This document shows, piece after piece, positions 1 through 9,694 of a DNA stretch of 64,000 bases; the stretch's first letter is position 1; each line of letters opens with the position of its first letter. The position numbers and the translations under genes were made by a program. Location: assembly GCA_021300455.1 (NCBI GenBank), contig JAJTDP010000003.1:1-64000 (forward strand). The letters are read 5' to 3'. The notes under the pieces are model-generated. The model was given only the letters and a program-made list of their open reading frames with translations. It searched no databases and had not been told where the DNA came from. The DNA comes from Sediminibacterium sp. (GTDB lineage: Bacteria; Bacteroidota; Bacteroidia; Chitinophagales; Chitinophagaceae).

Positions 1-1731
1 GGAGATAATGTAGGTGATGTGGCAGGTATGGGTGCCGATTTATTCGGTTCATATGTTGCTACCGTTTTAGCTACAATGGTATTAGGACAAGAAGTAACTG
101 CAGTGGGTGGTGGTAAATTAGTAGATGCCTTTGATGGTTTATCTCCAATTTTATTACCTATGATGATTGCAGGTGTAGGTATATTATTATCAATTATTGG
201 AACTTTATTTGTAAGAATAAGTGAGAATGCTGGTTTAAATACAGCAACAGTTCAAAAAGCATTGAACATGGGTAACTATGGTTCTATGATTTTAACAGCT
301 ATAGCTTGTTATTTTTTAGTAGGTTATATTCTTCCTGAAAACATGGCACTTCGTGGTATTGAGTTTACAAGAAATGGTGTGATTGGTGCCATAGCGGTGG
401 GTTTAATCGTAGGTACTTTAATGAGTATCATTACAGAATATTATACTGCTATGGGTAAGCGTCCAGTAATGAGTATTATTAAACAATCAAGCACAGGACA
501 TGCAACCAATATTATTGGTGGATTAGCAATAGGTATGGAATCTACTTTCATGCCAATTATTGTATTAGCTGCAGGTATATTCGGAGCTTCTTATTGCGCA
601 GGTTTATATGGAGTAGCGATTGCTGCTGCAGGTATGATGGCAACAACGGCTATGCAATTAGCGATTGATGCTTTTGGTCCTATCGCAGATAACGCTGGTG
701 GTATTGCAGAGATGAGTGAACTACCTGCTGAAGTGCGTGAGAAAACAGATATTTTAGATGCGGTGGGAAACACTACTGCTGCAAGCGGTAAAGGTTTTGC
801 CATTGCTTCTGCTGCATTAACTTCATTAGCATTGTTTGCTGCCTTCGTAGGTGTGGCGATGCCAGACAATCAACATATTGATATTTATAAAGCCGATGTA
901 TTAGCTGCTTTATTTGTAGGTGGAATGATTCCATTTATATTCTCTTCATTAGCTATTCGCGCTGTAGGTGAAGCGGCAATGGCCATGGTTGAAGAGGTTC
1001 GTCGTCAGTTCCGCACTATTCCAGGTATTATGGAAGGTACAGGTAAGCCTGAATATGAAAAATGTGTGGCTATCTCTACTGAAGCTTCTTTAAAGAAGAT
1101 GATGTTACCAGGTGCTATCACCATCATCTCTCCTATTTTAATTGGATTTACAATGGGCCCAGAAGCCTTAGGTGGTTTCTTAGCAGGTGCTACAGTAAGT
1201 GGTGTATTGATGGGTATATTCCAAAACAATGCAGGTGGTGCTTGGGATAATGCTAAAAAATCTTTTGAAAAAGGTGTTGAAATTAATGGTGAGATGTTCT
1301 ATAAAAAATCTGAACCACATAAGGCTTCTGTAACAGGAGATACAGTGGGTGATCCATTTAAAGATACATCTGGCCCTTCAATGAATATCTTGATCAAGTT
1401 GATGTCAATTGTTTCATTGGTGATTGCGCCAAGTTTAGCACAATTGCATCCAACGAAAGCAATGGAGACAAAATCTCAAACTGTTGAAATTTCAGTGATA
1501 AGAACTGATACTGCAGCAGATGCTAAAATTATGAATGATACTGCAACCACTGTAACTATCTCTGCGAATACTAAAACATTATTACAAGCATTGCAAGAAG
1601 AAGGTATTGCTCCAATTGACAATGTTAAGATTCAGATCTTAGATGGTAAGATTACAGTGAATGGCAAGGCCTTAACTGCAGAGCAGAATGCTAAATTCTC
1701 CTCTTATCTTAAGACTAATAATAAAAAATAA
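1..1731 (+). CDS. hppA: membrane-bound ion-translocating pyrophosphatase (HppA family), 5' truncated by window edge
   Basis: Frame open from base 1 ([18 protein letters not shown]); [14 protein letters not shown] and [20 protein letters not shown] motifs; many TM segments. Confidence 0.95.
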   Translation, partial: GDNVGDVAGMGADLFGSYVATVLATMVLGQEVTAVGGGKLVDAFDGLSPILLPMMIAGVGILLSIIGTLFVRISENAGLNTATVQKALNMGNYGSMILTAIACYFLVGYILPENMALRGIEFTRNGVIGAIAVGLIVGTLMSIITEYYTAMGKRPVMSIIKQSSTGHATNIIGGLAIGMESTFMPIIVLAAGIFGASYCAGLYGVAIAAAGMMATTAMQLAIDAFGPIADNAGGIAEMSELPAEVREKTDILDAVGNTTAASGKGFAIASAALTSLALFAAFVGVAMPDNQHIDIYKADVLAALFVGGMIPFIFSSLAIRAVGEAAMAMVEEVRRQFRTIPGIMEGTGKPEYEKCVAISTEASLKKMMLPGAITIISPILIGFTMGPEALGGFLAGATVSGVLMGIFQNNAGGAWDNAKKSFEKGVEINGEMFYKKSEPHKASVTGDTVGDPFKDTSGPSMNILIKLMSIVSLVIAPSLAQLHPTKAMETKSQTVEISVIRTDTAADAKIMNDTATTVTISANTKTLLQALQEEGIAPIDNVKIQILDGKITVNGKALTAEQNAKFSSYLKTNNKK

Positions 1732-1797
1732 AGTTAAAAGAGTTTACGATTAAGACTCCTAATTTATAGTTTTAAAGCCTAGGATTTAAAAAATTAA

Positions 1798-1832
1798 CAA
1801 AATCCCTCCGATATTTTCGGGGGGATTTTTTT
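1798..1832 (+). terminator. Rho-independent terminator after hppA
   Basis: Stem aatccctccga / tcggggggatt followed by T-run. Confidence 0.8.
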
Positions 1833-1882
1833 GTTAGTTCCTATAATTTCGTAGATTGCTTACGAATTCAATCGTATAATAT

Positions 1883-2260
1883 ATGAATAAGACTATTAGG
1901 CCTACAGAGAGTGAATTAGAAATTCTAAGCATTTTATGGGAAAAAGAAAATGCGACTGTGAGAGAAGTGCATGAAGTAGTACAAAAAACCAAGGATGTAG
2001 GTTATACCACTACCCTTAAACTTATGCAAATTATGAACGAAAAGGGCCTCGTTACAAGAAATGTAAGTTCTAAAACTCATATATACACTCCTACTTTAAA
2101 AAGAGAAAAAGCGCAGGAGCAATTTGTAGGCAAAATGATTCAAACTTTATTTAGTGGAAGTACTTCTCAGTTGGTGATGCAAGCCCTAGGTAAACATAAA
2201 CCCTCTGATAGTGATTTAGCTGAAATAAAATCTATGATTCAAAAACTAGAACGCAAATAA
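1883..2260 (+). CDS. BlaI/MecI-family winged-helix transcriptional regulator
   Basis: RPTESELEILSILWEKENATVREVHEVV...GYTTTLKLMQIMNEKGLV typical of BlaI/CopY family. Confidence 0.92.
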   Translation: MNKTIRPTESELEILSILWEKENATVREVHEVVQKTKDVGYTTTLKLMQIMNEKGLVTRNVSSKTHIYTPTLKREKAQEQFVGKMIQTLFSGSTSQLVMQALGKHKPSDSDLAEIKSMIQKLERK

Positions 2261-2266
2261 GTATTC

Positions 2267-3820
2267 ATGCATTTCTTAACCAATATACCATTAGCGATTA
2301 TAAATAATATAGGCTTCTTAGCTATATTATTTTTGGTATATCAGGTAGCGAAAAGTTTACAAGAAAAAGAAATACTTACCCTGCAAGCTGCCCATTTATT
2401 TAATATGGCTAGTTTTTTTCAAGGCTTGGGCTTGGTTCAATTTATATTGCTTCTATTTTACCCTCAATTAAGTTTTGAATTAGTTAGCCAAAATTTAAAT
2501 CTAGTCAATTCAAGTATATCATCCTTGTTTATCCAAGCGCCCATTCATTGGCTTTCATTTATAGCTTGGCTATATTGTATAATCCTACTCGTACTTATAT
2601 TTAAGACGGCATTTCAATTTTACCAATTAGCTCTTTTAGTTAAATCAGCTAATTTTTCAAACATAGAAGCCACAAATTCCTATTCTTCATTTATAAATAG
2701 TTTACCTAATTCTATTATAAGCAGAAAAGTAAAACTAGGTATTTCATCATCCATTGAAACCCCTATTAGCCTTGGTTGGATTGAGCCTATTATACTTTTG
2801 CCTATTGCCATAGTCAATCAATTAAGCGTAAAAGAAATAGAGAGTATTATTTTACATGAATGGGCACATATACTTAGAAACGATTATCTCATTAATTTAA
2901 TGACCAGCTTTGTTCAACTGGTTTTATTCTTTAATCCTTTTGTTTATTTATTCAATAAAGAAATTAGCCTTCAAAGAGAAATTGCCTGCGATAGCTTTGT
3001 ATTAAATACTTCGGTGGAAAAATTAGATTATTTAAATACACTTTTTAAAATGGCAACTGCCATTCGTGCCAAAGACGCAGCTATTCAAAATACAAATAAG
3101 TGGACAATGGGCTTTATAAATATGCCTAATGAACTTTTATACAGGGTAAAATTTTTGACAAAAAACAAAAGGTTCAATTTAATTCAGTCTACTAAAATAA
3201 TGCTTACTACTATGCTAGCCAGTTTGCTGTTTTTCATCCCTTTTGATAAAAAACAAAATAAGCTAGTTACTAAAGTACAACCAAAGGTTTTATTTGCTTC
3301 AACAATAGTTTTCAGCAAGAAAGTAATTAATAACCCAACAACTTTAAAATCAACAGATTCTAAAATTACTATTCAAAAAAATAATTACCTGCTTCCAAAA
3401 CAAACTGATGAAAATACAGCAATAGTGAATTGGAATGATGTAAGTCTCCCCTCTAATTTAATCAATGAGTCATATGATGAGATGGTACAAAAAACAATTA
3501 GTTGGATAAAAACGCGTGAAGTAGAGAGTCAATTTACAAGTTATCAGGAAAATATAGAAGCTGTTGAATTTGAAGTGGCGGAGAAATTATTAATGCGTGC
3601 CATTTTCACCAATTACCAATTAAAAAGAGAATTGTTAAATGATCGTTTAACCAAGGCCACCAATGAAAAAGAAGCCATGGATTATGTGGTGAATAGTAAA
3701 GAATGGGAACAGATGCAACAATATGAAAAGTGGACGGCTGAATTTTTGAAAAAACATCCCCTACCTGTTGACACCACCACTTCTTTTTCTACGCTGAAGG
3801 CTCGGATAATTGTTTACTAA
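2267..3820 (+). CDS. M56 (BlaR1/MecR1-like) membrane metallopeptidase
   Basis: HEWAH zinc motif (ILHEWAHILRND), N-terminal TM helices, adjacent to BlaI regulator. Confidence 0.9.
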   Translation: MHFLTNIPLAIINNIGFLAILFLVYQVAKSLQEKEILTLQAAHLFNMASFFQGLGLVQFILLLFYPQLSFELVSQNLNLVNSSISSLFIQAPIHWLSFIAWLYCIILLVLIFKTAFQFYQLALLVKSANFSNIEATNSYSSFINSLPNSIISRKVKLGISSSIETPISLGWIEPIILLPIAIVNQLSVKEIESIILHEWAHILRNDYLINLMTSFVQLVLFFNPFVYLFNKEISLQREIACDSFVLNTSVEKLDYLNTLFKMATAIRAKDAAIQNTNKWTMGFINMPNELLYRVKFLTKNKRFNLIQSTKIMLTTMLASLLFFIPFDKKQNKLVTKVQPKVLFASTIVFSKKVINNPTTLKSTDSKITIQKNNYLLPKQTDENTAIVNWNDVSLPSNLINESYDEMVQKTISWIKTREVESQFTSYQENIEAVEFEVAEKLLMRAIFTNYQLKRELLNDRLTKATNEKEAMDYVVNSKEWEQMQQYEKWTAEFLKKHPLPVDTTTSFSTLKARIIVY

Positions 3821-4433
3821 TTTCTTTTCCTCCTTCGCAAAATAGCCAGTCTAGTATACTTAGGTTAGAAGTAAAGCCCTTAGTTGATTCAAATACCTGC
3901 CTATAGGGATATTGAATAGCAAACTGTTCATAATTATTGGGTTGCCATGGAAGCATTGTTTTTTGTTTACTATTTACTTCAAGTTCCACTGAAACTTTCT
4001 TGACTTCTTTGATAGGTACTTTGCAATCTATCAATTCCCATTTACCTTTAATTGATTTTTTTATAAATTGATGGCAGTCCTCTAAAAAATCAACTAAGTA
4101 TTCTTTTTTTGTAGCGTAAAGTTTTTCAATATCGGCTTCATAGTATTCAAAATACGGAGCACTTTTATAACATGTTTTAATGGCTTTACAATGCTGTGCC
4201 TGCCAAGGTGCATCATAGGCAATGAGAATGTCCTTAATGGGTGTTTTTTGTTCTCTTCCACCCAATATGGGAATGGTTAGATTCAATGGCCCCTGTGCAC
4301 TTAAAATGACCATTCTATTTTTAAAACTCATCTTGGTAAAAGCTGCTTCTTTATCAAAACATAACTGCTTTTGATTATAGATTAATTCTATAAAGCAAAT
4401 AGGCCCAAAATATTGATAATCGCTTAGCATCAT
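3789..4433 (-). CDS. WbqC-family protein
   Basis: SDYQYFGPICFIELIYN...FTKMSFKNRMVILSAQGPLNLTIPI...WQAQHCKAIKTCYKSAPYFEYY pattern. Confidence 0.85.
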   Translation of the reverse strand: MMLSDYQYFGPICFIELIYNQKQLCFDKEAAFTKMSFKNRMVILSAQGPLNLTIPILGGREQKTPIKDILIAYDAPWQAQHCKAIKTCYKSAPYFEYYEADIEKLYATKKEYLVDFLEDCHQFIKKSIKGKWELIDCKVPIKEVKKVSVELEVNSKQKTMLPWQPNNYEQFAIQYPYRQVFESTKGFTSNLSILDWLFCEGGKEISKQLSEPSA

Positions 4434-4514
4434 GTCTTAACAAAAACTTATGTAAATATATTTTTACATTCCCCAATTAACTAATAATTTTTGATAATTT
4501 TAGAGAAATCTTTT

Positions 4515-4979
4515 ATGAAGTCTACTACTTACCTTTTATTCGCTGTTATAATATTTTTTTCAGCCTGCGCCGAGCCAAGTCCACTTATTTTCAAAGGGGT
4601 TCAATCAATCAAAATTGAAAAAGCTAGTTTGGGTAAGAATAGTTTTAAAGCAGAGTTTGCTTATCAAAATCCCAATCGTTTTGGACTAGTACTTAATAAA
4701 TTAGATTGTAATGTATTTATCAATGATCAGTTATTTACGCAATATAAAATAGATACCAACTTTATCATACCAGCCAATGCCGAATTTGTATTACCGGCTA
4801 ACATGGAAATAGAACTAAGTTCTTTATTGAAAAATAGCGTTGATATTTTATTAAATAAGCCTATGAAAGTGGGTATTAAAGGAAATGCCACTATTTCAAA
4901 AGGTATGTTCACTAAAACTATTCCAATTAATTTTGAGACGTATCAGAAATTAAATTTAAGAGAGGCTATTATGAAATAG
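4515..4979 (+). CDS. LEA type 2 (LEA14-like) family lipoprotein
   Basis: Lipobox FFSACAE; FQNPN-like AYQNPNRFGLVLNKLDCNVFIND motif; start moved to Met at 4515. Confidence 0.8.
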   Translation: MKSTTYLLFAVIIFFSACAEPSPLIFKGVQSIKIEKASLGKNSFKAEFAYQNPNRFGLVLNKLDCNVFINDQLFTQYKIDTNFIIPANAEFVLPANMEIELSSLLKNSVDILLNKPMKVGIKGNATISKGMFTKTIPINFETYQKLNLREAIMK

Positions 4980-5026
4980 TAGTATTCAAAAATAGCTAGT
5001 CTTATGAAATAAATAGGTTTAATTAT

Positions 5027-5656
5027 TTATATATTCCAAGTACTTGGACTTTCTCTCCACTGCATTAATGTTTCTTGGGTTTTGCTATCTACCTCCCCCT
5101 TCTCTACTGCTAAGTCAATCAAACTTGCATAATTGGTTAAAGAATAATAGGGCACTCCTGCTGATTTAAAGGCTTCGTCTGCTAATGCAAATCCATAATT
5201 AAAAATAGACACCATACCCACCACTTCCAATCCTGCATTTCTTAAAACGTCCACTACTTGTAAACTACTCTTACCTGTAGAGATTAAATCTTCAATGACT
5301 AAAATTTTATTGGTTGTGGCATAAGCACCCTCTATTTGATTGCCAAGTCCATGTTCTTTGGGTTTTGGTCTAACGTATATATAAGGTAGTTTTAATTGAT
5401 CTGCTGCCATCGCACCCCAAGGAATACCTGCGGTAGCCACCCCTGCTAACATATCAGCCCCTTCAAACTTTTCAAAAATAACATTGCACATTTCACTTTT
5501 AATAAAATCTCTTACATATGGGAAGGATAATACCTTTCTATTATCACAATAAATTGGACTTTTCCAGCCACTTGCCCATGTAAATGGATTATTTGGGCTT
5601 AATTTTACAGCACCTACTTGAAGTAGTTTTTCGGCAACGGCTTTCTGATTTGTCAT
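5027..5656 (-). CDS. pyrE: orotate phosphoribosyltransferase
   Basis: FTWASGWKSPIYCDNRKVLS and VIEDLISTGKSSLQVV PRPP motif; start trimmed to MTNQKAV at 5656. Confidence 0.95.
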   Translation of the reverse strand: MTNQKAVAEKLLQVGAVKLSPNNPFTWASGWKSPIYCDNRKVLSFPYVRDFIKSEMCNVIFEKFEGADMLAGVATAGIPWGAMAADQLKLPYIYVRPKPKEHGLGNQIEGAYATTNKILVIEDLISTGKSSLQVVDVLRNAGLEVVGMVSIFNYGFALADEAFKSAGVPYYSLTNYASLIDLAVEKGEVDSKTQETLMQWRESPSTWNI

Positions 5657-5735
5657 AGGAATTCTTTCTACTGGCAAATGTAAAGTCAAATTGCTAAATT
5701 CACTCCAGGACTTACAAAATACTATACACATTTTT

Positions 5736-6158
5736 ATGCCCAAACAAATCATAGCAGCTGGTGGCCTTGTAACAAATGCTCAAGGTGAAATTTTATGGAT
5801 ATTTAGAAGGGGTTTCTGGGATTTACCCAAGGGAAAATTAGATGAGGGGGAAACCATTCAAACTTGTGCTGTTAGAGAAGTGGAGGAAGAGACCGGCATA
5901 CAGAACATCAAATTACATGCATTATTGAAATTTACGAATCATCTTTATTTTGATAAATATTTACAAGAGGAAGTGGTAAAACGTACTTATTGGTTTCATA
6001 TGACTATTGCAGATATGCAAAAAGGAAATCCTCAAACAACAGAAGATATTGAAAAAATTGAGTGGCATTCTTTAGCTACTGCAAGACATTGTTTAGAACA
6101 AACTTATCCAACTATACTAGAAGTAATAGAAGCGTACCGATTAAAAATTAATCAGTAG
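5736..6158 (+). CDS. NUDIX hydrolase
   Basis: Nudix box GKLDEGETIQTCAVREVEEETGI; start at MPKQII (5736). Confidence 0.93.
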   Translation: MPKQIIAAGGLVTNAQGEILWIFRRGFWDLPKGKLDEGETIQTCAVREVEEETGIQNIKLHALLKFTNHLYFDKYLQEEVVKRTYWFHMTIADMQKGNPQTTEDIEKIEWHSLATARHCLEQTYPTILEVIEAYRLKINQ

Positions 6159-6162
6159 GTTG

Positions 6163-6633
6163 TTATATATTCAAACTTTTGATAACTGCTTCAGGTAAGA
6201 ATGGAGAAGCATCTCCCCCGTTTCTAATAATATCTCTTACAATAGTTGATGCTACAGAAGTATATTTAGGTTCTCCTGTTAAAAAAATAGTTTCAATATG
6301 TCTATCCATGGTACGATTGGCATCAGCAATTGTTTTCTCATATTCAAAATCGCTTACATAGCGAATGCCTCTTAAAATAAATTTAGCGCCAATAGATTGA
6401 CAAAACTTTACAGTGAGTCCATCATAAATAGCAACCTCCACCTGTGGTTGGTCTTTGTAAATATCTTCAAACCACTGTTTTCTTTGATCAGCCGTAAACA
6501 TAGGATCCTTGGAAGCATTGATACCTATACCTACTACCACTTTATCAAATAAGGGTAAGGATCTATCAATAATATCAATATGACCTAAAGTAACGGGATC
6601 AAATGTTCCAGGAAATAAGCAGATTCTTTGCAT
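6163..6633 (-). CDS. coaD: pantetheine-phosphate adenylyltransferase
   Basis: MQRICLFPGTFDPVTLGHIDIIDRS, YTSVASTIVRDI. Confidence 0.97.
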   Translation of the reverse strand: MQRICLFPGTFDPVTLGHIDIIDRSLPLFDKVVVGIGINASKDPMFTADQRKQWFEDIYKDQPQVEVAIYDGLTVKFCQSIGAKFILRGIRYVSDFEYEKTIADANRTMDRHIETIFLTGEPKYTSVASTIVRDIIRNGGDASPFLPEAVIKSLNI

Positions 6634-6687
6634 GGCTTAAAAGTAAGAAAATAGTTAGGAAAAACGAGATTAAGAAGGATTTACTAA

Positions 6688-7620
6688 TTAAGAAGGGTTG
6701 GTTCTCCCTGTTAAAAGGTATAAACAAGCCATTCTTACTGCCACCCCATTTTCTACCTGGTCTAAAATGATGGAGTGTGGGCTGTCTGCCACATTACTAT
6801 CTATTTCGACACCTCTATTGATGGGCCCAGGATGCATAATCACAATTTCTTTATTGAGTTTGTCTAGTCTATTTTTAGTAATGCCATAAGCTAGGTTATA
6901 TTCTCTTAAGGAAGAGAATAAAGGCTGATTTTGCCTCTCTAATTGAATTCTAAGCACATTGGCAACATCGCACCAAGCCAAGGCTTTGTCGATATTGTAT
7001 TCCACGCGCACATCCATGGCTTTTTGCAAATAAGTAGGTATTAAAGTGGGGGGGCCAGAGACCATTACTTCAGCTCCCATTTTTTTGAGTAAATAGATAT
7101 TACTTAAAGCAACCCTGCTATGCATAATGTCTCCAATAATGGCCACTTTTAAGCCTGCTAACCTGCCTGTTTTTTCTTGCATGGAAAAGGCGTCTAGCAA
7201 GGCCTGTGTAGGATGTTCGTTAATGCCGTCTCCTGCATTTATAATGGCTGCATCGATATGCTTTGCTAAATAGTGTGGTGCACCTGAGGCGCTATGGCGC
7301 ATGACCACCATATCGACCTTCATGCTAAGTATGTTATTGACTGTATCAAGTAAGGTTTCACCTTTCGCTGCAGAAGAACTGGAAACAGTAAAATTCACTA
7401 CGTCCGCAGACAAGCGTTTTTCAGCGAGTTCAAAGGAAATTCTTGTTCTGGTGGAATTCTCGTAAAAAAGGTTCACAATCGTAACGTCTCTTAAAGTGGG
7501 AACTTTTTTAACGGGTCTTTGTAAAACTTCTTTGAATTGAGTAGCGGTAGATAAAATAAGTTGGATATCCTCAGTTTTGAGGTCCTTGATACCAAGAAGA
7601 TGTTTGGTAGTTAGTGCCAT
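6688..7620 (-). CDS. pyrB: aspartate carbamoyltransferase catalytic subunit
   Basis: FYENSTRTRISFELAEKRL, HPTQALLDAFSM, HPGPINRGVEI. Confidence 0.97.
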   Translation of the reverse strand: MALTTKHLLGIKDLKTEDIQLILSTATQFKEVLQRPVKKVPTLRDVTIVNLFYENSTRTRISFELAEKRLSADVVNFTVSSSSAAKGETLLDTVNNILSMKVDMVVMRHSASGAPHYLAKHIDAAIINAGDGINEHPTQALLDAFSMQEKTGRLAGLKVAIIGDIMHSRVALSNIYLLKKMGAEVMVSGPPTLIPTYLQKAMDVRVEYNIDKALAWCDVANVLRIQLERQNQPLFSSLREYNLAYGITKNRLDKLNKEIVIMHPGPINRGVEIDSNVADSPHSIILDQVENGVAVRMACLYLLTGRTNPS

Positions 7621-7647
7621 TAAAAAACAAAATTAAAGTAAATTTTT

Positions 7648-8172
7648 CTAATCAACCAATAAAATAACGTCGTCCACCCCATCATTCTCTTTCCACCTTA
7701 CTTTAACCTTATAAGGGGATATATCTACCATTTCTTTACCTGTAAAGTCGGGTTGAATAGGCAATTCCCTACTGGGCTTGCGGTCTACGAGTACACATAA
7801 ACTTACTTTAGAGGGTCTTCCAAAAGAAAGTAAGGCATCTAGGGCTGCTCTAATGGTTCTGCCGGTAAAAAGCACATCGTCTATTAAAATTACCGTTTTG
7901 CCTTCAATACTAAAGGGTAAATCAGTGGCCTTTGCCAAATGTAAATCGGTTCTAACATCATCTCTGTAAAATGTAATATCTAATTTGCCATATTTAACTT
8001 GATCGGCTGGTATTTCATTGTGCAAGGCAGCTACTATTCGGTCGCTTAAAAATACGCCTCTAGGTTGTAGACCCACTATAACGGCATTGGTTAAACCAGG
8101 ATAAGTTTCCAAAATCTGATTGGCCAATCTTTTTACGATGCTGGGAAGCTGTTGCTCACTAATAAGCGTCAT
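7648..8172 (-). CDS. pyrR: bifunctional pyr operon regulator / uracil phosphoribosyltransferase PyrR
   Basis: VGLQPRGVFLSDRI, VILIDDVLFTGRTIRAALDAL; upstream of pyrB; start at Met 8172. Confidence 0.95.
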   Translation of the reverse strand: MTLISEQQLPSIVKRLANQILETYPGLTNAVIVGLQPRGVFLSDRIVAALHNEIPADQVKYGKLDITFYRDDVRTDLHLAKATDLPFSIEGKTVILIDDVLFTGRTIRAALDALLSFGRPSKVSLCVLVDRKPSRELPIQPDFTGKEMVDISPYKVKVRWKENDGVDDVILLVD

Positions 8173-8250
8173 GCTATAAAATTTTAATAAAATTACGTCC
8201 TTTTTATGAATTTTAAAGGGAGGAAACCATTCCCTTTGTATTTTGCACTC

Positions 8251-9333
8251 ATGGTGGGTATTCAACAACTCAAATTAGTCCAGTTTAGGAATTACGTTCA
8301 AAAGCAATTTGAATTCACACACCGCATTGTGGGTATAGTGGGCAGTAATGGAACTGGTAAGACCAATGTTTTAGATGCCCTTTATTATTTATCCTTTACC
8401 AAAAGTTACTTTAACAGGCCCGATGCCCAAAATGTACACCATGCTTATGAGGGTTTGCGTATTGATGGACTTTATACAATTAATAATACTGAAGTACCCA
8501 TTACTTGTATTATTCGAGAAACTTTAAAAAAAGAATTTTATTTTGATGAAATTATTTATACAAAACTATCTCAACATTTAGGAAAAATTCCATGCGTGAT
8601 GATCGCTCCCGACGATGTTCAAATAATTACGGGTAATAGTGATGAGCGCAGAAAATTAATGGATAGTTTGTTGTGTCAAATATATCCAGACTATTTAAAA
8701 TATTTAATTCAATACAATAAAGTATTGCAGCAAAGAAATAGTTTATTAAAGCAAGCTGCAGAGTTGGGGAGCATCGATCCTATTTTACTAGAAACATTGA
8801 ATAGACAATTAATTGAAAACGGCATACCCATTTATACTTATCGAAAACAATTATTAGATGATTTATTACCAGAAATTTTAGTCTTGTATAATCACTTGGC
8901 TAAAAACAATGATAAAATTCATATTACCTATGAATCTAAATTGAATACAAATTCATTCAATGATTTATTAGACGAAGCTTACTCAAAAGACAGTGTACTT
9001 CAAAGAACCACCGTGGGAATTCATAAAGATGATTTAATTATTACCATTCAAGGACAACCCTTTAAACAAGAAGCTTCTCAAGGCCAAAGAAAAAGCTTAC
9101 TATTTGCTATTCGTTTAGCGGAATGGGAATGTATCAAAAGACATAAAGGCTTCTCTCCTATTTTATTGATGGATGATATTTTTGAGAAATTAGACGAAGA
9201 TAGAATGATTCAACTATTAGACTGGGTAAGCCATTCTACAGATGGTCAAGTCTTTATAACCGATACCCACAAGGATCGTATGCATAATTTATTAGGAAAA
9301 TATTTAGCCGATTATCAGTTGATACAATTATAA
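8251..9333 (+). CDS. recF: DNA replication/repair protein RecF
   Basis: Walker A VGSNGTGKTNVLDALYYLSF, SQGQRKSLLFAIRLAEW, ILLMDDIFEKLDEDR; start at 8251. Confidence 0.96.
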   Translation: MVGIQQLKLVQFRNYVQKQFEFTHRIVGIVGSNGTGKTNVLDALYYLSFTKSYFNRPDAQNVHHAYEGLRIDGLYTINNTEVPITCIIRETLKKEFYFDEIIYTKLSQHLGKIPCVMIAPDDVQIITGNSDERRKLMDSLLCQIYPDYLKYLIQYNKVLQQRNSLLKQAAELGSIDPILLETLNRQLIENGIPIYTYRKQLLDDLLPEILVLYNHLAKNNDKIHITYESKLNTNSFNDLLDEAYSKDSVLQRTTVGIHKDDLIITIQGQPFKQEASQGQRKSLLFAIRLAEWECIKRHKGFSPILLMDDIFEKLDEDRMIQLLDWVSHSTDGQVFITDTHKDRMHNLLGKYLADYQLIQL

Positions 9334-9355
9334 TTAACCCTAAATTGTGTGCTCT

Positions 9356-9637
9356 ATGGGAACATTTAAATTGGGGGAAGCACTTAAGAACTTTGTACAA
9401 GGAAGTAAATTAAAAAATGGCATTCGTTCTGCTGAAATAGAAGAGGTGTGGCTAGAATTAATGGGGGTCACTATTGCAAAGTACACCGACAAAATTTACA
9501 TATTCAATCAGAAGTTATTTATACAAACAAGTGTTGGGCCTTTAAAAAATGAATTAGGTTTTCAGAAAATTCAAATTATAGAAAGGGTGAATGAGAAGAT
9601 GGGTGAAAACACCATCACCGAAGTTATTATTAAGTAA
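9356..9637 (+). CDS. DUF721 (DciA-like) domain protein
   Basis: Small protein directly downstream of recF; EVWLELMGVTIAKYTDKIYIFNQKLFIQTSVGPLKNEL. Confidence 0.8.
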   Translation: MGTFKLGEALKNFVQGSKLKNGIRSAEIEEVWLELMGVTIAKYTDKIYIFNQKLFIQTSVGPLKNELGFQKIQIIERVNEKMGENTITEVIIK

Positions 9638-9694
9638 GTAGTAGTATTCTTAGTATACTTCAATTATTCGAATTATACAACCATTATTACAATA

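Noticed and set aside
591-1229. Two antisense ORFs (92 and 74 aa) inside hppA
   Set aside because: Low-complexity antisense reading of a strongly conserved gene; no start context or homology visible.
8173-8268. Extended pyrR N-terminus (MLNTHHECKIQREWF...) in the ORF track
   Set aside because: Overlaps the recF start region; conserved PyrR begins at Met 8172 (MTLISEQQLPSIVKRL).
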